The notes under the pieces were generated by a model. The model worked only from the letters and a program-made list of their open reading frames with translations, was not told the DNA's origin and searched no databases. DNA of 50,556 nucleotides, taken from the NCBI RefSeq assembly GCF_050176255.1, contig NZ_JBFXIE010000021.1, one strand, 5' to 3'. Positions 17,320-27,169 of the stretch are shown here, in pieces. Both the position numbers and the translations under genes were made by a program. The number at the start of each line of letters is the position of its first letter. The stretch's first letter is position 1. Origin of the DNA: JBFXIE01 sp050176255. GTDB lineage: Bacteria; Pseudomonadota; Gammaproteobacteria; Burkholderiales; Burkholderiaceae_C.

Positions 17320-17871
17320 ATGAAGGTGGTTGGCTTTGCCGGCTATTCAGGCAGCGGCAAGACCACGCTGGTAGAGCAGCTGATCCCCGAGCTGCGCCTG
17401 CATGGCCTGCGCGTGTCGGTGGTCAAGCATGCGCACCACAAGTTCGACATCGACCATGTGGGCAAGGACACCTGGCGCCACCGCGAGGCCGGCGCCTACG
17501 AGGTGGCAGTGGCCTCCGACCGGCGCATGGCCCTGATGCGCGAGTTCGAGCAGCAGCGCGCGCCCAGCGTGCACGAACTGCTGGCCGAGCTGGACCCGCG
17601 CGTGGACTGGGTGCTGGTGGAGGGCTTCAAGGAAAGCGACCTGCCCAAGATCGAGATCTGGCGCGCAGCCTCCCACGACTATCGCGAGCGCCCCGCGCTC
17701 TACCCGCACGACCCCCGCATCATCGCCGTGGCATCCGACGCGCCGCAGCCTCCCCTGCCCACGGCGCTGCCCTTGCTGAACCTGGATGACCCCCACGCCG
17801 TGGTGCAATGGCTGCTGGCGCAGGGGGCACGGTTTGACTATGTGCCCGATCGGGCGGAGGCTTGCGAATGA
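17320..17871 (+). CDS. mobB: Molybdopterin-guanine dinucleotide biosynthesis adaptor MobB
   Basis: 183-residue P-loop GTPase that helps attach GMP to molybdopterin. The Walker A GYSGSGKTTL is at about residues 8-17, followed by the characteristic VVKHAHHKFDIDHVGKDTWRHREAGA block and the VLVEGFKESDLPKIE motif. ATG 17320 follows AAAGGAG. Its stop overlaps the moeA start by four bases (ATGA), so mobB-moeA-moaD form a coupled operon. Confidence 0.94.
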   Translation: MKVVGFAGYSGSGKTTLVEQLIPELRLHGLRVSVVKHAHHKFDIDHVGKDTWRHREAGAYEVAVASDRRMALMREFEQQRAPSVHELLAELDPRVDWVLVEGFKESDLPKIEIWRAASHDYRERPALYPHDPRIIAVASDAPQPPLPTALPLLNLDDPHAVVQWLLAQGARFDYVPDRAEACE

Positions 17872-19112
17872 ACCCCCAAGCGCGCGCACCCCTCAAGCCG
17901 CTGGACGAGGCCCTGGCCGATCTGCTGGCGCAGGCCACCCCCCTGGCGGGCACCGACACCGTCAACACCTTCGACGCCGACGGCCGCGTGCTGGCGCAGG
18001 CCGCCACCTCGCCGTTGCAGGTGCCGCCCAGCGACAACAGCTCGATGGACGGCTACGCCGTGCGCTGCGCCGACGTGCCGGCATCGGGAGTGGAGCTTTT
18101 GGTGTCGCAGCGCATTCCCGCGGGCAGCTTCGGCACGCCGCTGGCGGCGGGCACGGCGGCGCGCATCTTCACGGGCGCGCCGGTGCCAGCGGGGGCCGAT
18201 GCCATCGTGATGCAGGAAGACTGCGAGGCGCTGGACGGCGAGCGCGTGCGCGTGAATGCCGTGCCGACCCAGGGTCAGTGGATTCGCCGCGCGGGCGAAG
18301 ACATCACCCTGGGCGCGCAGGTACTGGCGGCCGGCACGCGCCTGACCCCCGCCGAGCTGGGCCTGGCCGCCAGTATCGGCTTAGGCCGCCTGCAGGTGGC
18401 GCGCCGGCCCCGCGTGGCGCTTTTTTCTACGGGCGACGAGCTGGTCATGCCTGGCGACGTGCCGCCCGCGCAAATGAAGCCCGGCGCCATCTACAACAGC
18501 AACCGGTTTTTCTTGCGTGCGATGCTGCTGCGCCTGGGCTGCGAGGTGAGCGACTTGGGAATAGTGCCCGACCGGCGCGAGGCCACCGTGGCCGCGCTGC
18601 GCCAGGCCGCCAGCGGGCACGATTTGATCCTGACCAGCGGCGGCGTGAGCGTGGGCGAGGAAGACCACATCAAGCCGGCGGTGGAGAGCCTGGGGCGCCT
18701 GGACTTGTGGCAGATCGCCATGAAGCCGGGCAAGCCCTTTGCCTACGGCCAGATTGCGCACGGCAGCGGCAGCGCGCACTTCATGGGCCTGCCGGGTAAC
18801 CCGGTGTCCAGCTTCGTCACCTTTGGCCTGCTGGTGCGCCCCTTTGTGCTGCGTCTGCAGGGGGTGCGTGATGTTGCTCCTAAAGCAATAGCTGCTACCG
18901 CTGGATTCGACTGGCCCCGGGCTGATAAACGCCGTGAATTCCTGCGCGTGCGCCAGGGGGTGGACGGCACGCTGGAGCTGTTTGCCAACCAAAGCTCGGG
19001 CGTGCTCACCTCGGCGGCCTGGGCCGACGGTGTGGTGGACAACCCGGCGGGCCAGACCATTGCGCGCGGCGACCGCGTGCGTTTTTTGCCGTTTGCGGAG
19101 CTGCTGTCATGA
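17868..19112 (+). CDS. moeA: Molybdopterin molybdenumtransferase MoeA
   Basis: 414 residues; inserts molybdate into adenylylated molybdopterin. Typical blocks: N-terminal PLDEALADLLAQATPLAG, PPSDNSSMDGYAVR, RIFTGAPVPAGADAIVMQED, RRAGEDI, LFSTGDELV, YNSNRFFLRAML, LTSGGVSVGEEDHIK, KPFAYGQI and GLPGNPVSSFVTF. Start ATG 17868 overlaps the mobB stop; a TTG two codons earlier is less likely. Near residues 337-352 the DNA is AT-richer with unlike codons (GCT CCT AAA GCA ATA GCT GCT) and resembles the palindromic repeat, suggesting an in-frame insertion in the linker before the C-terminal domain. Confidence 0.95.
   Translation: MNPQARAPLKPLDEALADLLAQATPLAGTDTVNTFDADGRVLAQAATSPLQVPPSDNSSMDGYAVRCADVPASGVELLVSQRIPAGSFGTPLAAGTAARIFTGAPVPAGADAIVMQEDCEALDGERVRVNAVPTQGQWIRRAGEDITLGAQVLAAGTRLTPAELGLAASIGLGRLQVARRPRVALFSTGDELVMPGDVPPAQMKPGAIYNSNRFFLRAMLLRLGCEVSDLGIVPDRREATVAALRQAASGHDLILTSGGVSVGEEDHIKPAVESLGRLDLWQIAMKPGKPFAYGQIAHGSGSAHFMGLPGNPVSSFVTFGLLVRPFVLRLQGVRDVAPKAIAATAGFDWPRADKRREFLRVRQGVDGTLELFANQSSGVLTSAAWADGVVDNPAGQTIARGDRVRFLPFAELLS
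18871..18928 (+). repeat. Diverged palindromic repeat inside moeA (copy F)
   Basis: ATAGCTGCTACCGCT matches the repeat core ATAGCTGCTGGCGCT at 13 of 15 positions; the second half (GCCCCGGGCTG after 11 bases) is only a partial match. It is read through in frame as part of MoeA. Confidence 0.45.
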
Positions 19113-19372
19113 CTGCCCCCATCACCGTCACCCTGCGTTACTTCGCCTCCATCCGCGAGGCGGTCGGCACCGGGCAAGAAACGCTGCAGACCGGCGCTGC
19201 CACTCTGGGCGCGCTGCGCGACGAGCTCATCGCGCGTGGCGAGCCCTGGGCCGCCTGCCTGGCTCGCGACCGGGCCGTGCGCATGGCCCTCAACCAGACC
19301 ATGGCGCATGACGCCACCCCGCTGAAGGCGGGCGCCGAGGCGGCTTTTTTCCCGCCAGTCACCGGCGGCTGA
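19109..19372 (+). CDS. moaD: Molybdopterin synthase small subunit MoaD
   Basis: 87-residue ubiquitin-like sulfur carrier. The C-terminal diglycine needed for thiocarboxylation is present (FFPPVTGG), as are the N-terminal VTLRYFASIREAVG strand and the AVRMALNQ segment. The ATG overlaps the moeA stop by four bases (ATGA), showing tight coupling. Its partner gene moaE lies about 1 kb further on, beyond three small minus-strand genes. Confidence 0.95.
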   Translation: MTAPITVTLRYFASIREAVGTGQETLQTGAATLGALRDELIARGEPWAACLARDRAVRMALNQTMAHDATPLKAGAEAAFFPPVTGG

Positions 19373-19387
19373 AGCGTTTGAAACCGG

Positions 19388-19714
19388 TCAGGGCTGCACG
19401 GGCCGCAGCGGCAGCTCCGGGCTGCGCCAGTCCAGCAGTTCAGCCAGGCGCAGCGTGATCCAGCGCGCCTCACCCTCGCTCACGCCCGCATCCGGCCCGG
19501 ACAGTCCGGCGTGAATGCCGAGCAGCACGCCTTCTTCAGACCGCGCGCCGCCGTGGTAGAGCAGCTGCGCCTGCTCGACCAGATGGCAGGCCAGGTCTTC
19601 GCACAGTTCATAGCGGGCCCGCACCTCATCGGCTGGCGCCATAAGCCGCGCGCGTGCGTCGCTGAACAGCGCAATGAAAGAGGGCGGGACCAGGATCTGG
19701 TTGTCGTCGTGCAT
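19388..19714 (-). CDS. Conserved hypothetical protein
   Basis: 108 residues from ATG 19714 (a second ATG three codons upstream at 19723 is equally possible). I recognise no named family. It starts MHDDNQILVPPSFIALF, contains an acidic helix (RYELCEDLACHLVEQAQLL) and ends in TLRLAELLDWRSPELPLRP, so it is probably a small helical cytoplasmic protein. Convergent with moaD, with a 15-bp gap, and part of the minus-strand block that separates moaD from moaE. Confidence 0.7.
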   Translation of the reverse strand: MHDDNQILVPPSFIALFSDARARLMAPADEVRARYELCEDLACHLVEQAQLLYHGGARSEEGVLLGIHAGLSGPDAGVSEGEARWITLRLAELLDWRSPELPLRPVQP

Positions 19715-19833
19715 GGCGGCCATTGTGGTGCACGGCGCAACAGCACAAAGGCGCTGCGCCGTGACAGCGCGGCGTCCGTGGGGGAAGGGTGAAGATGCCA
19801 GCAACTGGCGGGGCGACCGGCTGGGCAGGGCGC

Positions 19834-19974
19834 TCAGCGTTTTTGACCACCCTTGGGGCCGTCGTCGCGAGTGAACAGCCAGATGAAAAACCCGCCCATG
19901 CACAGGATGAAAGCGAGGCCGATGGCGCTGAACAGGCCCACGTCGGTCGTGAAGAGTTGCTGGAGCAGTTGCAT
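19834..19974 (-). CDS. Small membrane protein, DUF3149-like
   Basis: A 46-residue protein with ATG 19974 and a clear GGAGG ribosome site six bases upstream. It reads MQLLQQLFTTDVGLFSAIGL, continues as one hydrophobic helix (LAFILCMGGFFIWLF) and ends in a charged tail with Arg, Asp and Lys. This matches the DUF3149 pattern: short single-pass proteins with an L-F-T-S/T-D-V-G-L start. Function unknown. Confidence 0.72.
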   Translation of the reverse strand: MQLLQQLFTTDVGLFSAIGLAFILCMGGFFIWLFTRDDGPKGGQKR

Positions 19975-20079
19975 GGGGGGATCCTCCGTTGTTGGCTTAT
20001 GGGGTGATTGCAGCCCAGCAAGGCCGGGGCGTCTTTGAGTCAGGTCAAGGGCAGGGCTGACGCCGGTGCATGAGTTCGA

Positions 20080-20334
20080 TCAGTCGGGCACAAAGAGACG
20101 CCCGAAGCGCTGCTGGTCGGCTGCCAGCTCGAAGGTGGCCAGCTGGCCCATTTTTCCGTCGGCGCGGCGGTGGGCGGCAAACAGGCTGTAGCGTCCCGCA
20201 AGGGCGTAGCTGGCCAGGTCGATCAGCGCGTAGGGTTGGGGCACGAAGGTCTGGAACTCGAACACCACGCGGTGCACATTGCGCGGCGAGGGGTAGAGCG
20301 TGTAGTCGTCGGTGGTGAGGGTCTGGATTGCCAT
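20080..20334 (-). CDS. Hypothetical protein
   Basis: 84 residues, ATG 20334, no clear ribosome site. Sequence features: MAIQTLTTDDYTLYPSPRNV, a beta-rich VFEFQTFVPQPYALIDLASYAL, then a charged C-terminal half. No signal peptide or membrane segment. Family not recognised. It is divergent from moaE, 71 bp apart. Codon use is like its neighbours, supporting a real gene. Confidence 0.6.
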   Translation of the reverse strand: MAIQTLTTDDYTLYPSPRNVHRVVFEFQTFVPQPYALIDLASYALAGRYSLFAAHRRADGKMGQLATFELAADQQRFGRLFVPD

Positions 20335-20405
20335 TGGGAGGTGTGAAAGTAGGGTGGGGCGTTAAAGTGCCGGTCAATTCGCTGATTTTGCTCCTGCCCA
20401 TTGCC

Positions 20406-20876
20406 ATGAACCGCGTCTCCATCCAGACCCAGGACTTTGATGTCTCGACTGAACTGGCAGCCCTGCGCGCCCAGGACGCCCGTGTGGGCGCCGTGTGCTG
20501 CTTTGTGGGCACGGTGCGCGACCGAAACGACGGCGACAGCGTGTCCACCATGGAGTTGGAACACTACCCCGGCATGACCGAAAAATCCATCGAGGCGATG
20601 GTGGATGAGGCCCTGCGGCGCTTTGACATCTTTGGCGCCCGGGTGATCCACCGCGTGGGGTTGCTGCAGCCGCTCGACCAGATCGTGCTGGTGGCGGTCA
20701 CCAGCGCGCACCGCGGTGAGAGCTTTCAGGCCTGCGAATTTCTCATGGATTACCTCAAGACCCAGGCGCCGTTCTGGAAGAAGGAGCAAACCGGGCAGGG
20801 CGCACGCTGGGTGGACGCGCGCGTGAGCGATGACGCGGCGCTGGCGCGCTGGGGCATCACGGCGGGCAATGCCTGA
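20406..20876 (+). CDS. moaE: Molybdopterin synthase catalytic subunit MoaE
   Basis: 156 residues; the large subunit that, with MoaD thiocarboxylate, adds the dithiolene sulfurs to precursor Z. Start ATG 20406 gives MNRVSIQTQDFDVSTEL; upstream codons are in the divergent promoter area. Conserved blocks: GAVCCFVGTVRDRNDGDSV, LEHYPGMTEKSIEAM, RVIHRVGLL, SAHRGESFQACEFLMDYLKT and APFWKKEQT with the catalytic lysine. Confidence 0.95.
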   Translation: MNRVSIQTQDFDVSTELAALRAQDARVGAVCCFVGTVRDRNDGDSVSTMELEHYPGMTEKSIEAMVDEALRRFDIFGARVIHRVGLLQPLDQIVLVAVTSAHRGESFQACEFLMDYLKTQAPFWKKEQTGQGARWVDARVSDDAALARWGITAGNA

Positions 20877-20900
20877 TGCCCAAGCTTGGGCCTTGGGCAT
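20876..20900. terminator. Hairpin at the end of moaE
   Basis: ATGCCCAAG (20876-20884) pairs with CTTGGGCAT (20892-20900), 9 bp, starting on the last base of the moaE stop codon. There is no T-run, so it may not terminate by itself. Confidence 0.4.
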
Positions 20901-20931
20901 TGACCTTGCACCGCGCTTGGTAGAAGAATGA

Positions 20932-20997
20932 GAAAAAAAGGCCTCCAGCGCTTGTTCATCAATCGCTGGCAGCTATCAAATAAATAGCTGTTTGGGG
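20932..20997 (-). repeat. Palindromic repeat, copy E
   Basis: GCCTCCAGCGCTTGTTCATC then AATCGCTGGCAGCTATCAAA, minus orientation of the family; lies between moaE and the clpB promoter. Confidence 0.85.
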
Positions 20998-21052
20998 CAA
21001 TGGCGCCTGAAGCCGGTACAGGCTCAGGTCAGTCGGCTGGCGGGCATGCTGT

Positions 21053-21081
21053 CTTGAAATCGGGCAGGCCACGCCTCAAGT
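21053..21081 (+). promoter_or_regulatory. Putative heat-shock (sigma-32) promoter of clpB
   Basis: A perfect CTTGAAA (21053-21059) is followed after 14 bases by CCTCAAGT (21074-21081), 27 bp before the clpB start. The -10 part shares CAAGTGC with the grpE promoter and matches CCCCATnT in part. Confidence 0.55.
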
Positions 21082-21107
21082 GCATTGCAATTCGGAGGAT
21101 ACGAACC

Positions 21108-23717
<2,610 letters not shown>

Positions 23718-23782
23718 GCCCTAACATGCAAGGGTGTTGTGCGGCGTGGGCCGCGCGCCCGCCTGTCAGAAAGGGGCATGGT

Positions 23783-24097
23783 TTGAACGAAGTAGTGGCC
23801 GGCGTGATCCGGTGGACGTTGCGCCTGGTGGTGTTTGCCATGGGTGTGGTCTTTTTCCTGAGCCTGCTGGCCGCAGCGGCCGTGCTGGCCGTGGTGTGGG
23901 CGCTGCGCGCACTGTGGGCCCGCCTGACCGGCAAACCGGTGGCGCCATGGACCATGCGCATGGACCCGCGCACAGGCTGGAGCACGGTGTACCGCAGCAC
24001 GGCGCGCTGGACTGCGCAGGCGCCCTCCGCGCGTCAGGGCGGCGAAGCAGGCGGTGCGCGTGACATCACCGATGTGGTGCCGCGCGAGATTCGCTAA
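23783..24097 (+). CDS. Small single-pass membrane protein
   Basis: About 104 residues if TTG 23783 is the start, which has AAGGGG seven bases upstream; an ATG at 23726 gives a longer form without a good ribosome site. One long hydrophobic segment (about residues 9-42, VIRWTLRLVVFAMGVVFFLS onward) is followed by a charged cytoplasmic tail ending ARDITDVVPREIR. Family not recognised. Sits alone between clpB and an aldehyde dehydrogenase and is followed by a terminator. Confidence 0.65.
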   Translation: MNEVVAGVIRWTLRLVVFAMGVVFFLSLLAAAAVLAVVWALRALWARLTGKPVAPWTMRMDPRTGWSTVYRSTARWTAQAPSARQGGEAGGARDITDVVPREIR

Positions 24098-24105
24098 AGC
24101 CCGCC

Positions 24106-24139
24106 CCAAGCGCTGCCGGCGCTTGGTTGCAGCTTTTTT
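24106..24139 (+). terminator. Terminator after the small membrane-protein gene
   Basis: Stem CCAAGCGC (24106-24113) with GCGCTTGG (24119-24126), then TTGCAGCTTTTTTG with a six-T run. Confidence 0.7.
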
Positions 24140-24155
24140 GTTGACTTGATGCACT

Positions 24156-24190
24156 GCCGCGCGGCCTGTTCAGGCTTTCGCGGCTTTTTT
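24156..24190 (+). terminator. Second hairpin plus T-run abutting the aldehyde dehydrogenase start
   Basis: GCCGCG (24156-24161) pairs with CGCGGC (24179-24184) and is followed by six T that end one base before the ATG at 24191. It resembles a terminator or attenuator. Confidence 0.5.
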
Positions 24191-25627
24191 ATGACACCGC
24201 ACGACATCCGCCAATGCTTTGAACTGCAGCGCCACGCCAGCCGCGCGCAGCCCGACGTGCCCCTGACGCTGCGGCGCGAGCGCCTGCTGCGCCTGCGCAA
24301 GCTGCTGGACGAGCATGGTCCCACCCTGGCTGCGGCCGTGCAGGCAGACTTCGGCATGCGCTCGACCCGTCTGACGCAAGTGGCAGACCTATTTGTGTTG
24401 CAGGCGCAGCTGTCGCACACCCTGCGCCGCCTGGCGCGCTGGAGCCGGCGCACCAAGGTGTGCACGCCGCCGCTCCTGCAGCCGGCACGCGCATGGATCG
24501 AGCGCCAGCCGCTGGGCGTGGTGGGCGTGATCTCGCCTTGGAACTACCCGGTGCAGCTGGCCTTGGCGCCGGTCATCGGCGCGCTGGCCGCGGGCAATCG
24601 CGTGATGCTCAAGCCCAGCGAGCTCACGCCCCACACCAGCGCGCAGCTGGCGGCGCTGGTGGCGCAGTTCTTTGCGCCCGATGAGTTCTGCGTGGTGCAG
24701 GGCGATGCGGCCACGGCGGCGCTGATCGCGTCGTTGCCGTTTGACCACCTGGTGTTCACCGGCTCCACAGCCGTGGGGCGCAAGGTGGCGCAGGCGGCAG
24801 CGGCCAATCTGACGCCCACCACGCTGGAGCTGGGCGGCAAGTCGCCTGCGATCATCGACGCGGACTGCGACATGCAGGACGCCGCGCTCAAGATCGCCCA
24901 CGGCAAGCTGCTCAACGCGGGCCAGACCTGCATTGCCCCTGATTACGTGCTGCTGCCGCGCGGTAGCGAGGCGGCGTTTGCCGACGCCTACCGTGCTGCC
25001 GTGGCGCGGTTGTATCCGTACTTCGAGGGCAATCCAGACTACGCCGCCATCATCAACCCGCGCCACCTGGCACGGCTGCGCACCATGCTGCAGCAGGCGC
25101 AGACGCAAGGCGCCGAGGTGCTGGTGATGCAGCCCGTGCCGGGCTCGCCCTCGCCGCCGCCCCAGGGCCTGGGCGATGGCGTGGGCCGGCAGATGGCGCC
25201 AGTGCTGGTTTTTGGCGCTGCGCAGGGCATGCAACTGATGCAGGAAGAAATCTTCGGCCCCGTGCTTCCGGTGCTCAGCTACGAGCGGCTGGACGACGCC
25301 ATCGCCCACATCAACGCTCATCCGCGGCCGCTGGCGCTGTACTGGTTTGGCCGCAGCGAGGCGGTGCAGGACGATGTGCTGCGCCGCACCGTGAGCGGCG
25401 GCGTATCGGTCAACGACACGCTGATGCATGTGGCGCACGACAACCTGCCCTTTGGCGGCGTAGGCGACAGCGGCTGGGGCGCCTACCACGGCGAGGCGGG
25501 CTTTCTGCGCTTTTCCCACCAAAAGTCGGTGCTGGTGCAGTCGCGCTGGTTTCTGGGGCACCTGCTGTACCCACCCTACGGCGCGCGCTTTGACAAGGTG
25601 ATGGCGTTGATGCGGCGCCTGCTTTAG
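24191..25627 (+). CDS. Aldehyde dehydrogenase, coniferyl-aldehyde-dehydrogenase type
   Basis: 478 residues. NAD(P)-dependent oxidation of an aldehyde to the acid. Typical blocks: IERQPLGVVGVISPWNYPVQL, KPSELTPHTS, FTGSTAVGRKVAQAAA, the catalytic Glu in LELGGKSP, the catalytic Cys in NAGQTCIAPDYVL and EEIFGPVLPVL. The length, the basic N-terminus (ERLLRLRKLLDEH) and the C-terminal hydrophobic tail (SRWFLGHLLYPPYGARFDKV) fit the class III/coniferyl aldehyde dehydrogenase group rather than long-chain soluble forms. A 20-residue insertion (GSPSPPPQGLGDGVG) near 330 is unusual. The ATG follows a T-run and has no ribosome site. True substrate unknown. Confidence 0.88.
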   Translation: MTPHDIRQCFELQRHASRAQPDVPLTLRRERLLRLRKLLDEHGPTLAAAVQADFGMRSTRLTQVADLFVLQAQLSHTLRRLARWSRRTKVCTPPLLQPARAWIERQPLGVVGVISPWNYPVQLALAPVIGALAAGNRVMLKPSELTPHTSAQLAALVAQFFAPDEFCVVQGDAATAALIASLPFDHLVFTGSTAVGRKVAQAAAANLTPTTLELGGKSPAIIDADCDMQDAALKIAHGKLLNAGQTCIAPDYVLLPRGSEAAFADAYRAAVARLYPYFEGNPDYAAIINPRHLARLRTMLQQAQTQGAEVLVMQPVPGSPSPPPQGLGDGVGRQMAPVLVFGAAQGMQLMQEEIFGPVLPVLSYERLDDAIAHINAHPRPLALYWFGRSEAVQDDVLRRTVSGGVSVNDTLMHVAHDNLPFGGVGDSGWGAYHGEAGFLRFSHQKSVLVQSRWFLGHLLYPPYGARFDKVMALMRRLL

Positions 25628-25787
25628 CAGGGCTGCTGCGACCGGCCCCGCACGTTGCTATGCCACAGAAGCGGCCGTTTGCGTGCAATGGCGGGGTTGC
25701 GCAGATGGAAACTTCGCAGCGCGAGAGTCAAAAAGGCTTTTGCGTGAAAATGCTGGGTTTTTCGCTTTTCACTCGTTATCGTTTCCC

Positions 25788-26309
25788 ATGTCCAGTATCC
25801 AGGTTCGCCCCGCCACACTTCGCGATGCCAAAGCCATTGCACAGGTTCACTCTACCGCCGCTCTGGAAGCCTATCGAGGTTTGCTGCCAGAGGACCAGTT
25901 GAAGTCCATGGCCTCGGTAGAAAAGCGCCAAGCCTACTGGCGCGAAGCCATTGAATATTGCGAACCCCAGGTTCAGGTGGCCGTCGAGGGCGACAAGATC
26001 GTCGGCTTTGTTGGCTTTGACCGCTCGCGCGACGCTAAAACCCGCAACACCACCGGCGAAATCTGGGCCATCTACGCCGCTCCCTCGCACTGGAACAAGG
26101 GCGTGGGCCTGGCCCTGTGGGACGCAGCCCGCGACGGTCTGCACGAAGAAGGCTGCACCACCGTAACCGCCTGGGTGCCACTGCGCAACGAGCGCGCCCT
26201 GCGCTTTCATGAAATGGCAGGCTTCAAGCGCGAGATGACCACCGCCAAGACGGCAGTGGTTGGCGGTGTGAAGATTGAGGAAGTGCGCCTCAAGCGGCCC
26301 ATCAACTGA
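25788..26309 (+). CDS. GNAT-family N-acetyltransferase
   Basis: 173 residues. Starts MSSIQVRPATLRDAKAIAQVHSTAALEAYRGLLP, the usual GNAT beta1-alpha1; has VAVEGDKIVGFVGFDRS, then EIWAIYAAPSHWNKGVGLALWDAA, which contains the acetyl-CoA pyrophosphate loop (motif A, here W-N-K-G-V-G) and ALRFHEMAGFKRE (motif B). Substrate cannot be predicted. ATG 25788 is chosen from the fold start. Monocistronic. Confidence 0.88.
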   Translation: MSSIQVRPATLRDAKAIAQVHSTAALEAYRGLLPEDQLKSMASVEKRQAYWREAIEYCEPQVQVAVEGDKIVGFVGFDRSRDAKTRNTTGEIWAIYAAPSHWNKGVGLALWDAARDGLHEEGCTTVTAWVPLRNERALRFHEMAGFKREMTTAKTAVVGGVKIEEVRLKRPIN

Positions 26310-26387
26310 CAGGGCGGGGCTGCGGCATGGCAAGCAGCTTTGCGGCCGCGGCTTGACCGCTGTGCGGTGCCACGCCAGTACACCCAT

Positions 26388-26960
26388 TCAGGGCAGTAAC
26401 TGCACCAGACGCTCGCGCACGCTGGCGGCGCGGTCATGGCCGGCCAGGTTCGTGATTTCATCCAGCAGTGCTTCGCCGACCTCCAGCATGCTGTCGCGGT
26501 CACGGGCATTGCGCAGTGCCTCGTGAAACTCGCGTGCCAGGTCGGCATTGCGGCGCGCAAACATGCGTTCGTTGATATCAAACAGATACATGCGCGTGCC
26601 AGCCAGCGAGCGGGTCGCGCTGGGCGCCGGTATGTCGGCTGCGCTGGTGCTCTCATCGCTCTGGCTGACGTGTTCAGCGCCTGATGTGAGGGCGTGTGCA
26701 GTTGCTGGGGCAGGCGCTGGAGCTGGAGCCGTTATCGGAGCCGACGCAACTGCTGGCGCCGGAGCATGCGCAGTGCTGAAGGCCAAGTAGCCCTGGTGGA
26801 TCAGCCCTTGCACAATTTGCGCGCCCATGCCGTTGTACATGGCCTGCAAGGATTCGATGGGTCGGCCATCGGCCATCAGCAGCAACGAACGCTCGCGCAG
26901 GCTCAGGGTGCGAACACCCGGCGAGAGTTCCTGGCGTGCCTTGTCGGTTTTCTGCAGCAT
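26388..26960 (-). CDS. Hypothetical protein with winged-helix-like N-terminus and Ala/Pro linker
   Basis: 190 residues from ATG 26960 (an upstream frame to 27116 crosses a palindromic repeat). Residues about 18-62 (LSLRERSLLLMADGRPIESL, then GAQIVQGLIHQGYLAF) look like a small winged-helix-like domain. A low-complexity Ala/Pro linker (about 65-95) follows, then a charged helical C-terminal domain (LAREFHEALRNARDRDSMLE). Possible regulator or chemotaxis-like adaptor, but no named family is recognised. Divergent from the dusC-like gene. Confidence 0.7.
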   Translation of the reverse strand: MLQKTDKARQELSPGVRTLSLRERSLLLMADGRPIESLQAMYNGMGAQIVQGLIHQGYLAFSTAHAPAPAVASAPITAPAPAPAPATAHALTSGAEHVSQSDESTSAADIPAPSATRSLAGTRMYLFDINERMFARRNADLAREFHEALRNARDRDSMLEVGEALLDEITNLAGHDRAASVRERLVQLLP

Positions 26961-27085
26961 GGGAGTATTGGAAGCGGCCACACAGAGCGGCCAAGTGGCC
27001 GGATTACACCGCTGGCCTGTTACGTAACGATGACCCTGCCCAGCGTCGGCGCCATTGAGCGTGCGGGCGGAGTGCTTTTTGACTA

Positions 27086-27140
27086 CAGTATTGATAGCTG
27101 CTGGCGCTTTCTGCACAGGCGTTGGAGGCTGTTTTGAATC
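27086..27140 (+). repeat. Palindromic repeat, copy G
   Basis: TTGATAGCTGCTGGCGCTTT, an 11-base centre and GGCGTTGGAGGCTGTTTTG. It is the cleanest plus-orientation copy and served as the reference for comparing other copies. Confidence 0.9.
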
Positions 27141-27169
27141 ACATTTTTTAGCGTGCCCGCCCAGCTGTC

